Shown here piece after piece: positions 53,797-63,451 of a stretch of DNA of 64,000 bases. The notes beneath the pieces were generated by a model, which was given only the letters and a program-made list of their open reading frames with translations, was not told where the DNA came from and did no database searches. The position numbers and the translations under genes are program-made. The stretch covers positions 367,188-431,187 of the forward strand of contig JAYKAV010002419.1 in NCBI GenBank assembly GCA_035582835.1, given 5' to 3'. The DNA is from Phoebastria nigripes. Lineage: Eukaryota; Chordata; Aves; Procellariiformes; Diomedeidae. Numbering within the stretch: position 1 is the first letter of the stretch; each line of letters opens with the position of its first letter.

Positions 53797-55071
53797 CCTA
53801 AGTATTACAGGCCTGTCAGTCTGACCTCGGTGCCCGGGAAGGTTATGGAGCAGATCATCTTGAGTGCCATCACACAGCACGTACAGGACAACCAGGGGAT
53901 CAGGCCCAGTCAGCATGGGTTTATGAAAGGCAAGTCCTGCTTGANTAACCTGATCTCCTTCTATGACAAGGTGACCCACTTAGTGGATGAGGGAAAGGCT
54001 GTGGATGTTGTCTACCTAGACTTTAGTAAAGCCTTCGACACCNTTTCCCACAGCATTCTCCTGGAGAAGCTGGCTGCTCATGGCTTGGACGGCCGTACTC
54101 TTTGCTGGGTAAAATCTGGCTGGATGGCCAGGCCCAGAGAGTTGTGGTGAATGGAGTGAAATCCAGTTGGTGGCTGGTCACAAGTGGTGTTCCCCAGGGC
54201 TCAGTGTTGGGGCCAGTTCTGTTTAATATCTTTATCAATGATCTCGATGAGGGGATCGAGTGCACCCTCAGTAAGTTTGCAGACAACACCAAGTTGGGCN
54301 NGAGNGTTGATCTGCTTGAGGGTAGGAAGAGTCTACAGAGGGANCTGGACAGGCTGGATCGATGGGCCGAGGCCAACTGTATGAGTTTCAACAAGGCCAA
54401 GTGCCGGGTCCTGCACTTGGGTCACAACAACCCCATGCAACACCACAGGCTTGGGGAAGAGTGGCTGGAAAGCTGCCTGTCAGAAAAGGACCTGGGGGTG
54501 TTGGTCGACAGCCGGCTGAATATGAGCCAGCAGTGTGCCCAGGTGGCCAAGAAGGCCAATAGCATCCTGGCTTGTATCAGAAACAGTGTGGCCAGCAGGA
54601 GTAGGGAAGTGATTGTACTCGGCCCTGGTGAGGCCACACGTCGAATATTGTGTTCAGTTTTGGCCCCCTCGCTACAAGAAGGACATTGAGGTGCCGGAGC
54701 GTGTCCAAAGAAGGGCAACGAAGCTGGTGAAGGGTCTAGAGCACAAGTCTGATGAGGAACGGCTGAGGGAACTGGGGTTGTTAAGGCTGGAGAAAAGGAG
54801 GCTGAGGGGAGACCTTACTGCTCTCTACAACTACCTGAAAGGAGGTTGTAGCAAGGTGGGTGTCAGTCTCTTCTCCCAAGTAACAAGTGATAGGACAAGA
54901 GGAAATGTTCTCAAGTTGCGCCAGGGGAGGTTTAGATTGGATATTAGGAAAAATTCCTTCACTGAAAGGGTTGTCAAGCATTGGAACAGGCTGCCCAGGG
55001 AAGTGGTTGAGTCACCACCCCTGGAGGTATTTAAAAGACGTGTAGATGTGGTGCTTAGGGACATGGTTTAG
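53797..55071 (+). pseudogene. CR1 ORF2 remnant: reverse transcriptase, inactivated
   Basis: Readable in three successive frames. The first (to about 54114) contains the RT motif with VVYLDFSKAFDT, where the first catalytic aspartate lies in the YLDF segment. The second (about 54115-54620) contains [20 protein letters not shown] and the RT active-site box, which here reads F-A-D-N at 54276-54287 instead of the usual F-A-D-D. The third (about 54613-55071) holds the conserved C-terminal region and a TAG stop. The first shift fits loss of one base near 54114. The second fits loss of about eight bases near 54617, probably between short GTA repeats. The copy cannot make active enzyme. The assignment is firm; the exact lesions are inferred by comparison with remembered family structure. 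Confidence 0.9.
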
Positions 55072-55158
55072 TGGTGGACTTGGCAGTGCTAGGTTAATGG
55101 TTGGACTCGATGATCTTAAAGGTCTTTTCCAACCTAAACAACTCTATGATTCTATGAT
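53797..55158 (+). mobile_element. CR1 non-LTR retrotransposon, 5'-truncated
   Basis: About 1.36 kb on the plus strand. The copy opens inside the reverse-transcriptase domain at the [18 protein letters not shown] segment and runs through the rest of ORF2 into the 3' UTR. It ends with GGTCTTTTCCAACC and two copies of the TCTATGAT-type octamer, the usual CR1 terminus. CR1 elements mobilise by target-primed reverse transcription and are commonly 5'-truncated like this, without poly(A). The 5' UTR, endonuclease domain and start of the RT domain are missing. This is the best preserved transposon in the window and the main clue that the DNA is avian or at least sauropsid. Six N bases fall inside it. 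Confidence 0.95.
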
Positions 55159-56506
55159 AAAGAAATACACATAAAAAGGAGACCTCCCAACAAGATGGCA
55201 GAAAGCTCAAACTAAAGGAAGAGGGAAAGGACAGCCATGGATACTCAGGCACATATTGCTTGAGAGCTCTTCCAAGAAGGTATCATTTCAAACATACCCC
55301 CAATACCAGGAATTTGCCAGGTCCACAAATAAATTTCTCGCTCTTGGACAAAGCCATCCACTTTGGAGAGATTGTCTGGTGGGCAGCTGGCAACATGAGC
55401 ACCAGGACAGTATGATATCCCCTTGTGTCCTCCTTATTAGGAAGTGCTCTCCTTACGGAGAGTGCATGACAAAAACATGCCTGTACAGCACAGTAATTTC
55501 AACCAAAACCAGCAGCAGAAAACCTTTCAGAAAAAGATGTTCTTTGCAACAGACTTTTTACTCTCTCAGTAATTATACAAGTTCAGAAATTAACATAGCA
55601 TTGTGAAGTGTTACCTCAAGAAATACATGTACTTTGGCACTTGTGCTGTGTTTGTATAGAGCATTGCTGAAAGCTCATGGACTTTCTGAAATGTGCCAGC
55701 AATCCCACAGTGTAAATCTCTGCTTCAGTCTTGTTCCATTTCTCTGTATGGGAAACTAAACCAAAGACTTAGCACTCTACAGGACTGAGTATATGATAAT
55801 CACCAAGTGGAAACTCGCCATGTTTGGGAATCCAAGACATCTCCCTTCCTTTCCAAGACATCCTTTGCTCGATCCTGGCCAGCCATAGGAAGACAGAAAA
55901 ATATATAAGGTCTGATTTGTCAACCAGTCAATAAACCATGCAAAAAAGTCAACCTCCTTTTTCCCCTCATTTGTTTGCCATGAGCATCTTTTATAACCTT
56001 TCCCTCCCACACACACCAAATACTTGATAACCACGGGCTTCCTGTGCTATTGGATTTTTTGGTTTTTGTAATGGCCTCTAGTGTGAAAATGCTTCATAAT
56101 ATTTCAACACAAATGAATAGTTTTAGCCAGTCCCCTTCAGTGCATATGCTTCTTTTCCTCACGTCAATGACATTAATTTGAATAGAAGATGTAATAAAAC
56201 AGGAAAAAGTATTTCCTAGTAAGGTGTTAAAAAGCTGATAGAAACATGCAATTACCATAGCATATTCATTTTTAATTACATTCTGTATGTGGTCATTTCA
56301 GACATGCTGGAAACAGAGGAATTATTCAATATATAACTTTGGCAAATATATTTACAAATATATTCCAGAGACACTGCCACAAATTTATAGTACAGAATCA
56401 AAGCCACCAGCTAAAAGGAAGGCAGTAGATACTAATCCTTGTGGTGGAAAAGCTATTTCAAAATGTGAACTCAACCACATCCTCTTTAGTATGAACTTAC
56501 CAACAT

Positions 56507-56532
56507 TCGATATAGTCTTCCTGAATCTGTAG
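56507..56532 (-). CDS. Candidate micro-exon, unidentified
   Basis: A 26-base minus-strand segment has a good acceptor (CTCAGGCTTTCTACAG) and a strong donor (ATGTTG followed by GTAAGTTC). If it follows the candidate exon at 57128-57224, whose outgoing phase is 1, it completes a GAT codon and reads SGRLYRML, ending in phase 0. If it is not spliced onward, that frame stops four codons later. All three frames are open over so short a span, so openness itself means nothing. Support comes only from splice-site quality and phase agreement. Confidence 0.2.
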
Positions 56533-57127
56533 AAAGCCTGAGACAACAGCTCAGAGAAGCATGTAAGTATACATTTCATATTAAAAGAAAGGCTCGCTCT
56601 GAAAACCAGCTATAATAATTTGAACATTAACACTGACAACTATATTCATGTTCAGCCCTGGAACAGATTTGTGCTCGCTCAGAGCTTTCAGACTCAGTGC
56701 AAAGGCTGGAGGAGGACCACCATCACTGTGGAACAGCAAAGAGCAGGAATTAATAATCCAAGCCCCTAGACTTGAGGTCTAGACTTCAAGACCTGCCCAA
56801 GAGCACAAGAGAAAAGGAAAGGGAAGACACACTAAAAACTTCTTTCAACTCTAGCATCTCACAACTGCAATCCAGCTCCAATACTTTCCAGGGTGGCAAA
56901 TCCACCTAACCCCATCTACCACACCTGCCCATACAGCCTCATCACATCTCCAAAACACAAAGTCAGTTCTGTCCAGTGAACCTGCAGAACAATTAGCCTG
57001 TGGAAAAGACTGTATCTGAGCACAGCATAAAACTGAATTTACTTTCAAGTAGTCAACACAAGGAGCAAGAGCAAGCTGCTTCCAAGCTTTGTGCTTTCCA
57101 TAGTAACAGCTTAATTTCTGAGCTTAC

Positions 57128-57224
57128 CTGTAGCTGCCATACAGCTTGGAGTTCGCTGTGGATTCGTAGTTGTCCTCAGATTTCCATCACACAAGTAACA
57201 GGTAGGAGTGCTGTTCTCTTCTTT
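57128..57224 (-). CDS. Candidate internal exon with CxxC motif, unidentified
   Basis: A 97-base minus-strand segment has one of the best splice contexts in the window: acceptor TGTCTTTTGTTTACCCCCAG and donor AGCTACAG followed by GTAAGC. Only one frame (incoming phase 0, outgoing phase 1) is open throughout. It contains TCYLCDGN near its start and a further cysteine about 18 residues later, reminiscent of small secreted or metal-binding cysteine motifs, but too short to assign. It fits in phase both with the 58250-58360 candidate upstream and with the 56507-56532 micro-exon downstream. Confidence 0.3.
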
Positions 57225-58249
57225 CTGGGGGTAAACAAAAGACAGAGGCAATTTGTAGGCATTTATTGAACACACATTTCAGTCATTTAATTAAAGACCA
57301 GGGGAAAGGAGCAGGAAAAGGGGAAACAAAGCCAGTTTTACATCAGCTTAATAATCTCCAAGCCCATCTGTCCACACCTTCACATACGTAAGAGCAGTAT
57401 AAGGCTGCCATCCTGACAGTAAGTTGCGGCCAAAGTCAATAGAGGATCTGCACATCTACATGGGCAAATTCTCAAGGAAATGGGCTGCTTGTCCCAAATG
57501 TTTTGTTGCACTGATAAAACAGCTGACACTCAAGACTACAATGACATGGAAAACACCTGATCTAATTTGGATTCAGCCTTGGAAATAGGCCTTTATCATC
57601 AGCACAGCAGGACATAATAACACTTCCATAATTAATTGAGCAAAAAAGCATATTTCTGCTTTTCTTTTTTTAGTAGTTTCTTTATGATGGCACAAGAATT
57701 CCTGAAATGGGTGCTCTTAGCATTTACTATACATGGTTTGGCTTAAACTTAGGATTTTCATGTGCTAAAAGCGATGAGTCTTGTCCACTGAGGCTCCTGC
57801 TTGGCTGCTGCAGACTGCTGAGGAGCTAGTGATAGCAGAGTTTTGCAAGGCCCCGCACCATGCTCCGAGGCTGGAGCTCGCTGCTCAGTGTCTCTCCAGA
57901 GGCAGAATTACCATCTATTTTACTTATGTGCAAGTTTGGGAGTCCTTTCCCACCCCTCTGCAAGTGAACTTGCATTCAAAAACACAGTTTATGCAATTTT
58001 AGCTCTATTCAACCCAGTATCTCCTCAGCAAGGTCCCTGTAAAAAGAAATGTTGGTAAGGCCCTCAAACTCAGCCTCATCTCAGCAGCCCACCTGAGGTG
58101 GCCAGGAGGGGCCAGCACCTCCTCAGCAGGGCAGGCAGAGGAGGAGGATGGCCCAAAGCACATTAAGAGAATTGAACTTAGATTTTGTTGAGACTTTAAA
58201 GCAAACATTTCCAGAAAGGAGGGTAGGGGAGAGTCACAAATCTACATAC

Positions 58250-58360
58250 GCTGCCTGGCCTCCAGCTGTGCCTGTGCAGCTGCACCCACGAGGCAAAGGC
58301 TGCCCAGCTGCATCTACACCATGCTCTGAGCCCTGACAACAGCCACAAACCGACCACCAT
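58250..58360 (-). CDS. Candidate first coding exon below a TATA promoter
   Basis: The first ATG on the minus strand below the promoter at 58401-58509 is at 58360-58358, with purine at -3 and G at +4 (GAGGAGATGG). The frame starts MVVGLWLLSGLRAW, which has a hydrophobic stretch that could act as a weak signal peptide, and is open for 54 codons if unspliced. A GTATGT donor-like site follows position 58250 and would close the exon after exactly 37 codons (phase 0). This matches the incoming phase of the 57128-57224 candidate. The rest of the encoded piece is tryptophan- and arginine-rich and not typical of a known family. Confidence 0.2.
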
Positions 58361-58400
58361 CTCCTCAGCCCCTCAAAAGGGGAGTGCTATGACCGCAGCC

Positions 58401-58509
58401 CTTTTATACCAACAGCCCTGCCTGCTGGGAGGACCCAGCCAATCGTGTCACAGAGTGGGAGAGGCAGCGCCCTATGGCTGCAGGGCAGGAGGCCCAGAGC
58501 CCGCCCACC
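58401..58509 (-). promoter_or_regulatory. Candidate TATA/CCAAT/GC-box promoter, minus strand
   Basis: Read on the minus strand there is a GC-box-like GGGCGGG (plus 58500-58506), then a reversed CCAAT box (ATTGG; plus CCAAT at 58439-58443), then TATAAAAG (plus 58401-58408). CCAAT lies about 31 bases above TATA, and TATA would place a start of transcription near 58375-58380. Order and spacing are those of a classical RNA polymerase II promoter, and the local region is GC-rich. A good ATG context follows within about 20 bases. Each element alone is common, so the arrangement carries the weight. Confidence 0.4.
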
Positions 58510-60397
58510 GCTGGGCTGCCTTTCCCTGGGCCACTGGAACCGGGCGTCTGCAAAGCCAGAAAATTCCCCCCAAAATAGAAATTAACTTCTCGGCAAGTGC
58601 CTGAGGGAATAAAACAGTCCATGCAGCTACTGGAAAAGGGGCACTCTGCCCAAACACACAGGAGATCCTGCTAGGAACATCTCCACTCCAACTGAACGCC
58701 GACAGGGGAAGAAAAATGTATGAAAAATGGGAGCTGCAAAAACCCGAAGGTCTGGTCCCAAGCTGGGTCTCTGGCGGGTGGGCCCCTCCTAGCTGCGGGA
58801 GCAGCGGGGAGACCTCAGGAAAAAAACAGCTCCATTTAAGATAAACAGCTCCACTCAAGCTGTGGTGGTGTTGCTGGTAGAGCCCGTGTGGCGTTGCAGG
58901 AAATTGTGTCGAGAAACGGGAATTGAAAGCCTTGGAGGGGGTCTGGAAAGCCGCCTTCTCCGCAGGATGGCAGCCGGCCAGCTGCAGGCTCACCCTTGCG
59001 CAACTGCTCCCTGCGGCCGAAAACACCCAGAAGGGGTGACAGGCAGTGGACAGGGGTTGTGCGGGCACGGAGGTGTGAGGGCACTGGGTCGAGGAGGGAC
59101 CCGGGACACCTCCCCTTCTCCACAGCCCCCTGGGACACCTCGGTCCCTGCCTACACCTCCCTGCCGGCCCTGAGCACCCTCCCTGCAGGCTGATGGAGCC
59201 CAGGGGCAATGGCCAGCCTTCCTCAGTGACATTCCCATCCCTACGTACGTTTTCACCACAGAGACTGTCTCTCTCATTCATCTCTTCTCCCAGGAGAAGC
59301 AACTTTATGGGGCTCCAACTCCTGCCTGTTAGCTTAAGCCAAAAGGAATAACTATAAACTAAGAATTAAACCTGAATCTTTCTTCATATCGTGATCTGAA
59401 CCAGACGCTATATCTATCTTTAACTTTAGGCTGCTTTGAGAGGCACCCTCTATCTGCAGCAGGCAAAAATAAGATCCCTTCTTCTGATAAAGTTAATTGT
59501 GGGCCTCAACAAGACACAGTTCTTGGCAATACTGTGCTCTTATCTTTAAATACTGTGAACTCACAGGGGTTTGAAAGGCCATATAGTTTGAGTGCCTCCA
59601 ATACAACAAGTTTTGTGATCGAGGAGAATTTAATCCAGCAACTTTCCCACATCCTGCTGGAAAAAGAGGTGCAGTGAAGGCGAGTTACTTCTTGCAGCGA
59701 GGACAGCTTTTGCAGTGCACGCAGCGTTGAATAGAGGCTGTCCCATAAAATCCAGCCAAAGGCCGCACGGGAGCACAGCCGAGGTTTATCACCCCAACGC
59801 AGGGCAGAGCAGGGTGGAAGCCCTATGCTATCTCCTGTTGAGCTGGTTGAAATCAATAGTGCTCTATATGGGTTTTAGCATCAGAGAGAGAATAATAGAA
59901 CAGGGTTAAAAATGAAGATTTATTTCCCCGAGTATATCAACATTTTCAAAGCTGCTTTGTTTTGATTTTTTCCTTTGTGGAAGTAGCTGCAATATTTCCT
60001 AAATTACTGAAAACCACTGTTGAAAGCTCACGTAACAAAATTGTGTTTTTCATTATGACTGTTGGTAATTATGCAGGCAACGTACATATAGAGAGGAAAC
60101 TATACAAACCAGATTTACTGTAAAAGCCAAGACCTTTCATAAATGCAGTTCTGTTGTCTTGTAGAAAAATTTGGGGGAAAATATTTTTGGACTTCAAAAA
60201 ACAGTGACAGGGATACCAAGCAACTCTTGGCAAGAGCTGTGCAAATCTAAACTCTGCCCAGTTCCACCTCTCAAGCACCTTCTGTGCAACATAGTCTCAC
60301 ATCAGCTAGGTTGGTAGCCAGTATTAGCGATATAATCTTCACATCACTTCAGTGTGGACACGGAAGTTTTAACAAGCCTGCAGATGAAGTCATAAAA
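58510..60397. other. GC-rich then AT-rich non-coding sequence
   Basis: 58.5-59.3 kb is GC-rich and holds the longest open frame of the window (276 codons, minus strand, 58472-59302). It overlaps the candidate promoter, is crossed by open frames on the other strand and shows no domain, so it is not called. 59.3-60.4 kb is AT-richer. A minus-strand AATAAA (plus TTTATT at 59919-59924) lies about 475 bases below the stop codon of the candidate exon at 60398-60707 and could be its polyadenylation signal. Confidence 0.5.
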
Positions 60398-60707
60398 TTA
60401 AGCCTCTACCATTTTAAAGTTGCATAACCATTGTTTAAGTGGTTTAATAGTGTGATTTGTTTCTACAGCACGAACATCATCTGTATATAGCTGCACAGTG
60501 AGTCCAAAGATGCGTCCAGCAGTGCCAGCTACCCCGGTGATGGCACATCCTTCCATCCCCAGGCCCTCTGCTGCAGAACGCCAGGGGCCTCTCAGTCTGT
60601 AGGACACGTATCTCACTGGCAAGGCCAGGACGTTACCCACCCCCTTGTTATACGGGCACGTGAGGACCTGCTTATGTGTCAGTGCACCTGGTTTGCAACT
60701 GGGTCCT
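60398..60707 (-). CDS. Candidate terminal coding exon, unidentified
   Basis: On the minus strand an acceptor (AATAGTCTCTATTTCAG) opens a 310-base segment. In incoming phase 2 it is open for 102 codons to a TAA at 60400-60398. The composition looks protein-like, with balanced hydrophobic and charged residues, four cysteines, and segments such as QVLTCPYNKG and GRIFGLTVQLYTDDVR. The tail ends CNFKMVEA. An AATAAA signal lies about 475 bases beyond the stop. I recognise no family. Openness for about 100 codons has a chance probability near 1% per frame, which makes this one of the better candidates, but without an upstream partner exon it stays unproven. Confidence 0.3.
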
Positions 60708-61015
60708 CTGAAATAGAGACTATTATTGGTTGCCCTATGTACCCAACTGCAAGTGCCACATCCACCAGCACCTACTGCTGCCCCTCGAGAAGGGCAGCAA
60801 GGCAAGGAACCTGCGCTGTGTGCGTCCCCAGAAATCATCTCCTCAGCTGCCAAGGGAAAGGTGGAGGGGAGAATGCTCTTCCCTCACAGCTAGAAAGCCT
60901 CGGAGTGCTAATCTCTAATAATTTCAGTTTATTGGCTCTTGCGTGGAAATGAGAGGAAACAGTGTACAGCTGCAAAGCGCTGGGCCAATGATAATAGTTA
61001 CCTCTGCTCTCCTAG

Positions 61016-61132
61016 AAAAAAGCTCACAAATCTATGCTGAAGGAAAGAATGGCAGCTCCATCCCCCAGGAGAGCTGGAACAGATATTTGGTAACCAAAAA
61101 CATTGAGGATGAAGTACCGTTCCACCTTCTTG
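61016..61132 (+). CDS. Candidate symmetric (phase 1-1) exon, unidentified
   Basis: A 117-base plus-strand segment lies between a pyrimidine-rich acceptor (ACCTCTGCTCTCCTAG) and a strong donor (CTTCTTG followed by GTGAGTCC). The open frame enters and leaves in phase 1, the class usual for exons of extracellular domains. It encodes 39 residues, with an N-glycosylation sequon in GKNGSSIP and a segment ESWNRYLVTKNIEDEVPFHL. I recognise no domain. It is on the opposite strand from the neighbouring candidates and so cannot belong to the same gene as them. Confidence 0.25.
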
Positions 61133-63362
61133 GTGAGTCCAACCACCATCTACCTCCTCTCTGTGTCTTGCAAAGTGGCTGTGTTTCCCAAGATAGTAAG
61201 GCACTAAGTGTGCAGAGAGAAGCATAAGGGACAATCAGAGGTTACCACATTTTTACCAAAACTGATGGGAATTATGTAACCAATGTTTTTTGAGAACCCT
61301 GCTAAATTTAATGCCTAAATTGCTCTTAAGTCCTTCTGTCTAGGGTATTGGATGGCTGTAGATTTCCAAAGGTACCTAGTCAGTAGGAAACACTGGCCAG
61401 AGTTTAGGCTACCTGAACAGAGTCCCAGGCGCTCATGTGTATTTTAGGCACATAAAACAACCTTTAAAAGCCTGGTCAAGAGTCCTTTCCTTGAACTGAA
61501 GGCTCATGTTCTTAGATGAGTCCCATAACCAAAACTGCCATCGTAACAAATGCACAGGCATCTCCTTTCCTGGATGTGGGTGGTTTTGATGCCTGCACCG
61601 GTTATAAGAAGCAATGTCCTGAAGAACATGAAATTTAGGAAGATGAGTAATTTATGAAGTGTGGAGGCAGTGAGAGATGATCCACATATTACGTGCTTTT
61701 ATCTAATAATTTATAGATAAACATCAGCTTTCCCCAAACTGCCCCTCAGCCTAGCAATTATATGTTGGCTGGGTTCTTGTTAGTGCTGTTCTTTTATAAT
61801 AACAAACTGTTCCCAAAGCCTCACATACAGAGCTAGACAATCAAAGTACTGTGTGCGATTTTCCACTTAATTCATTCAGTTAGCTGCAATTAAAACAATA
61901 CAATTCAAAGCCTTGTGTGTTTCTCTGAAAAAATACAAAACTTTAGTTGTTACTATTAATATATACAACCTACAAGAAAGAGTTAACAAAGCCCCTTTGT
62001 CTTCCCTGTTGTAGTAGAGTAATTTTCTTATCCTTTTCTGTGGATGCCCTGGCAGTCATCAATATTTCTTTCAGTCACTGTTCTTCAAAAGACACACACT
62101 TTTCATTCAACTGCACAGAAAGAAAAGGAATTCAGTGGGCCAGATTCCCTCAGTGGTCAGATCCATTCACCGCAGCTGCCTGGGGAGGAATCTAGGTGAA
62201 GGTGCAGGGGTCTCATCAAGAAGAGAATTGAACCTATTTAGAAGGGAAGAGGTCACCATTTTAGCAGGCAGTAATAAAATTTCTGTTCAGATTTTACGTA
62301 GATATTTTACGTAAATATTTCATATTTCTGGAAAAGCAGTGTCTTCATGGCTACTGATCTCTGCTCACCCACTTAATATAAACAACATACCAAGTTTTAG
62401 CGTCACTATAGAGCCATTCCTTTTTTGTTTTATGGGGCTTCACTAATGAAACCTGATGACAATCTAATTAATATTATACCAGTTTNGCAGGTGCAAAAGA
62501 GAACAGAGGCTGTATCTTGCCCCACAAGAAAGTGTTAAGCCATCCCAATAGAGCAGCTGTGACTGTCTCCCATACCACCAAGCTCCCTCAATACTGGGCA
62601 GATTTCCATCAGCCAAGAACGCACTCAGAGCGTGCAGTGCTCAGAGAGCAGCAACATCCCTGCAGTCCGAGGATGCGCTGTGTTTGTCCAAGTCTCACAA
62701 TGTTTCCAGAGCTTCTGTGAGCAAGGTACATCTCAACACTGTCCCGAGTAGAAGACTATACTCCTGACGTGCTACTATTCGGTGTGTTAATTCAGTATTT
62801 CAGCTCTAATTGTTGACAGAATCTTTGATTCTGCCTACTCCTGCAACAGAATAGCAAACCACTGATTTAGATCTGTAGTTTTAATTATTATCCCACCAAC
62901 ATAAATGAGCAGTTCATTTTAGCTCAGTTCCTCAAGAAAGAACTATTGTGTCTACTTTGATAAGATGGTATGAAATTTATCCAAACATTTATCAAAGTAT
63001 GCAAAATCTTATTGGAAGAATATGTTCTGACATTTTGTGAATAAAGTCCCCCAAGAAAAAGTAACACTAAAATGTGTGTCAGAGCAGAGATTCCCAAAGT
63101 CTGGTACAAAGGGAATTCACAGCTCATCTAGTGCTCACCTTCATTCTTTTATTCCAGTACACAACAGCACAAAAAGGGGATGGCAAAGTAAAGAACCAAA
63201 ACCAGCATTTTTTTTCCAGAAAGGCAGAACTTTCTGCCAAACCCAGCTCCAATTACAGAAACACTTTCCAGTATTTTCCTTCCTTCCAGTTCCTGCAGTT
63301 CTACAAAGATGGTACGCAGTGATGAATGACAAGGAAGGCAATTCACCAGACAAGATACTTAC
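61133..63362. other. Non-coding sequence, no gene recognised
   Basis: AT-rich and repeat-poor. The only notable item is a 13-base tandem duplication with a TTACGTAA palindrome at 62291-62316. Confidence 0.55.
62291..62316. promoter_or_regulatory. Duplicated TTACGTA element (PAR-bZIP-type site)
   Basis: Two adjacent 13-base copies, ATTTTACGTAGAT and ATTTTACGTAAAT. The second contains the perfect palindrome TTACGTAA, the known consensus of PAR-bZIP and E4BP4/NFIL3 factors. The first differs at its last site base. A truncated third copy (ATTTCATATTT) follows. Binding is inferred from the motif only. Confidence 0.35.
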
Positions 63363-63451
63363 TCCGAAGTTATTCTTATTAAAAGAACCGCTAATATCAT
63401 ACTCCTGGCATATGACTTTATGCTTGAAGAATCTTGCAATTTGCATCTAAC
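63363..63451 (-). CDS. Candidate internal exon, unidentified
   Basis: Splice signals are strong: acceptor TATATTTCTTTCACCCAG and a near-perfect donor (CTTCGGA followed by GTAAGTAT). With that acceptor the exon is 89 bases, and only phase 0 is open (29 codons plus two bases, with a hydrophobic RSMILAVLLIRI segment). A second AG five bases on (GTTAG) would give an 84-base exon, open in phase 0 to phase 0 and reading MQIARFFKHKVICQ onward. The second form would be phase-compatible with 57128-57224. I cannot tell which form, if either, is used, and I recognise no family. Confidence 0.3.

Larger units (their letters stand above)
55159..58249. other. Mostly non-coding; two exon-like segments on minus strand
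   Basis: Apart from the exon candidates at 56507-56532 and 57128-57224, nothing is supported. A minus-strand ATTAAA (plus TTTAAT at 56271-56276) could act as a variant polyadenylation signal for a minus-strand transcript ending here. The 58.05-58.25 kb part is GC-richer than the rest. Confidence 0.5.

Noticed and set aside
58472..59302. 276-codon minus-strand open frame, the longest in the window
   Set aside because: GC-rich region with competing open frames on the other strand, low-complexity composition and no domain. It also overlaps the candidate promoter. Length alone is explained by the scarcity of stop codons in GC-rich DNA.
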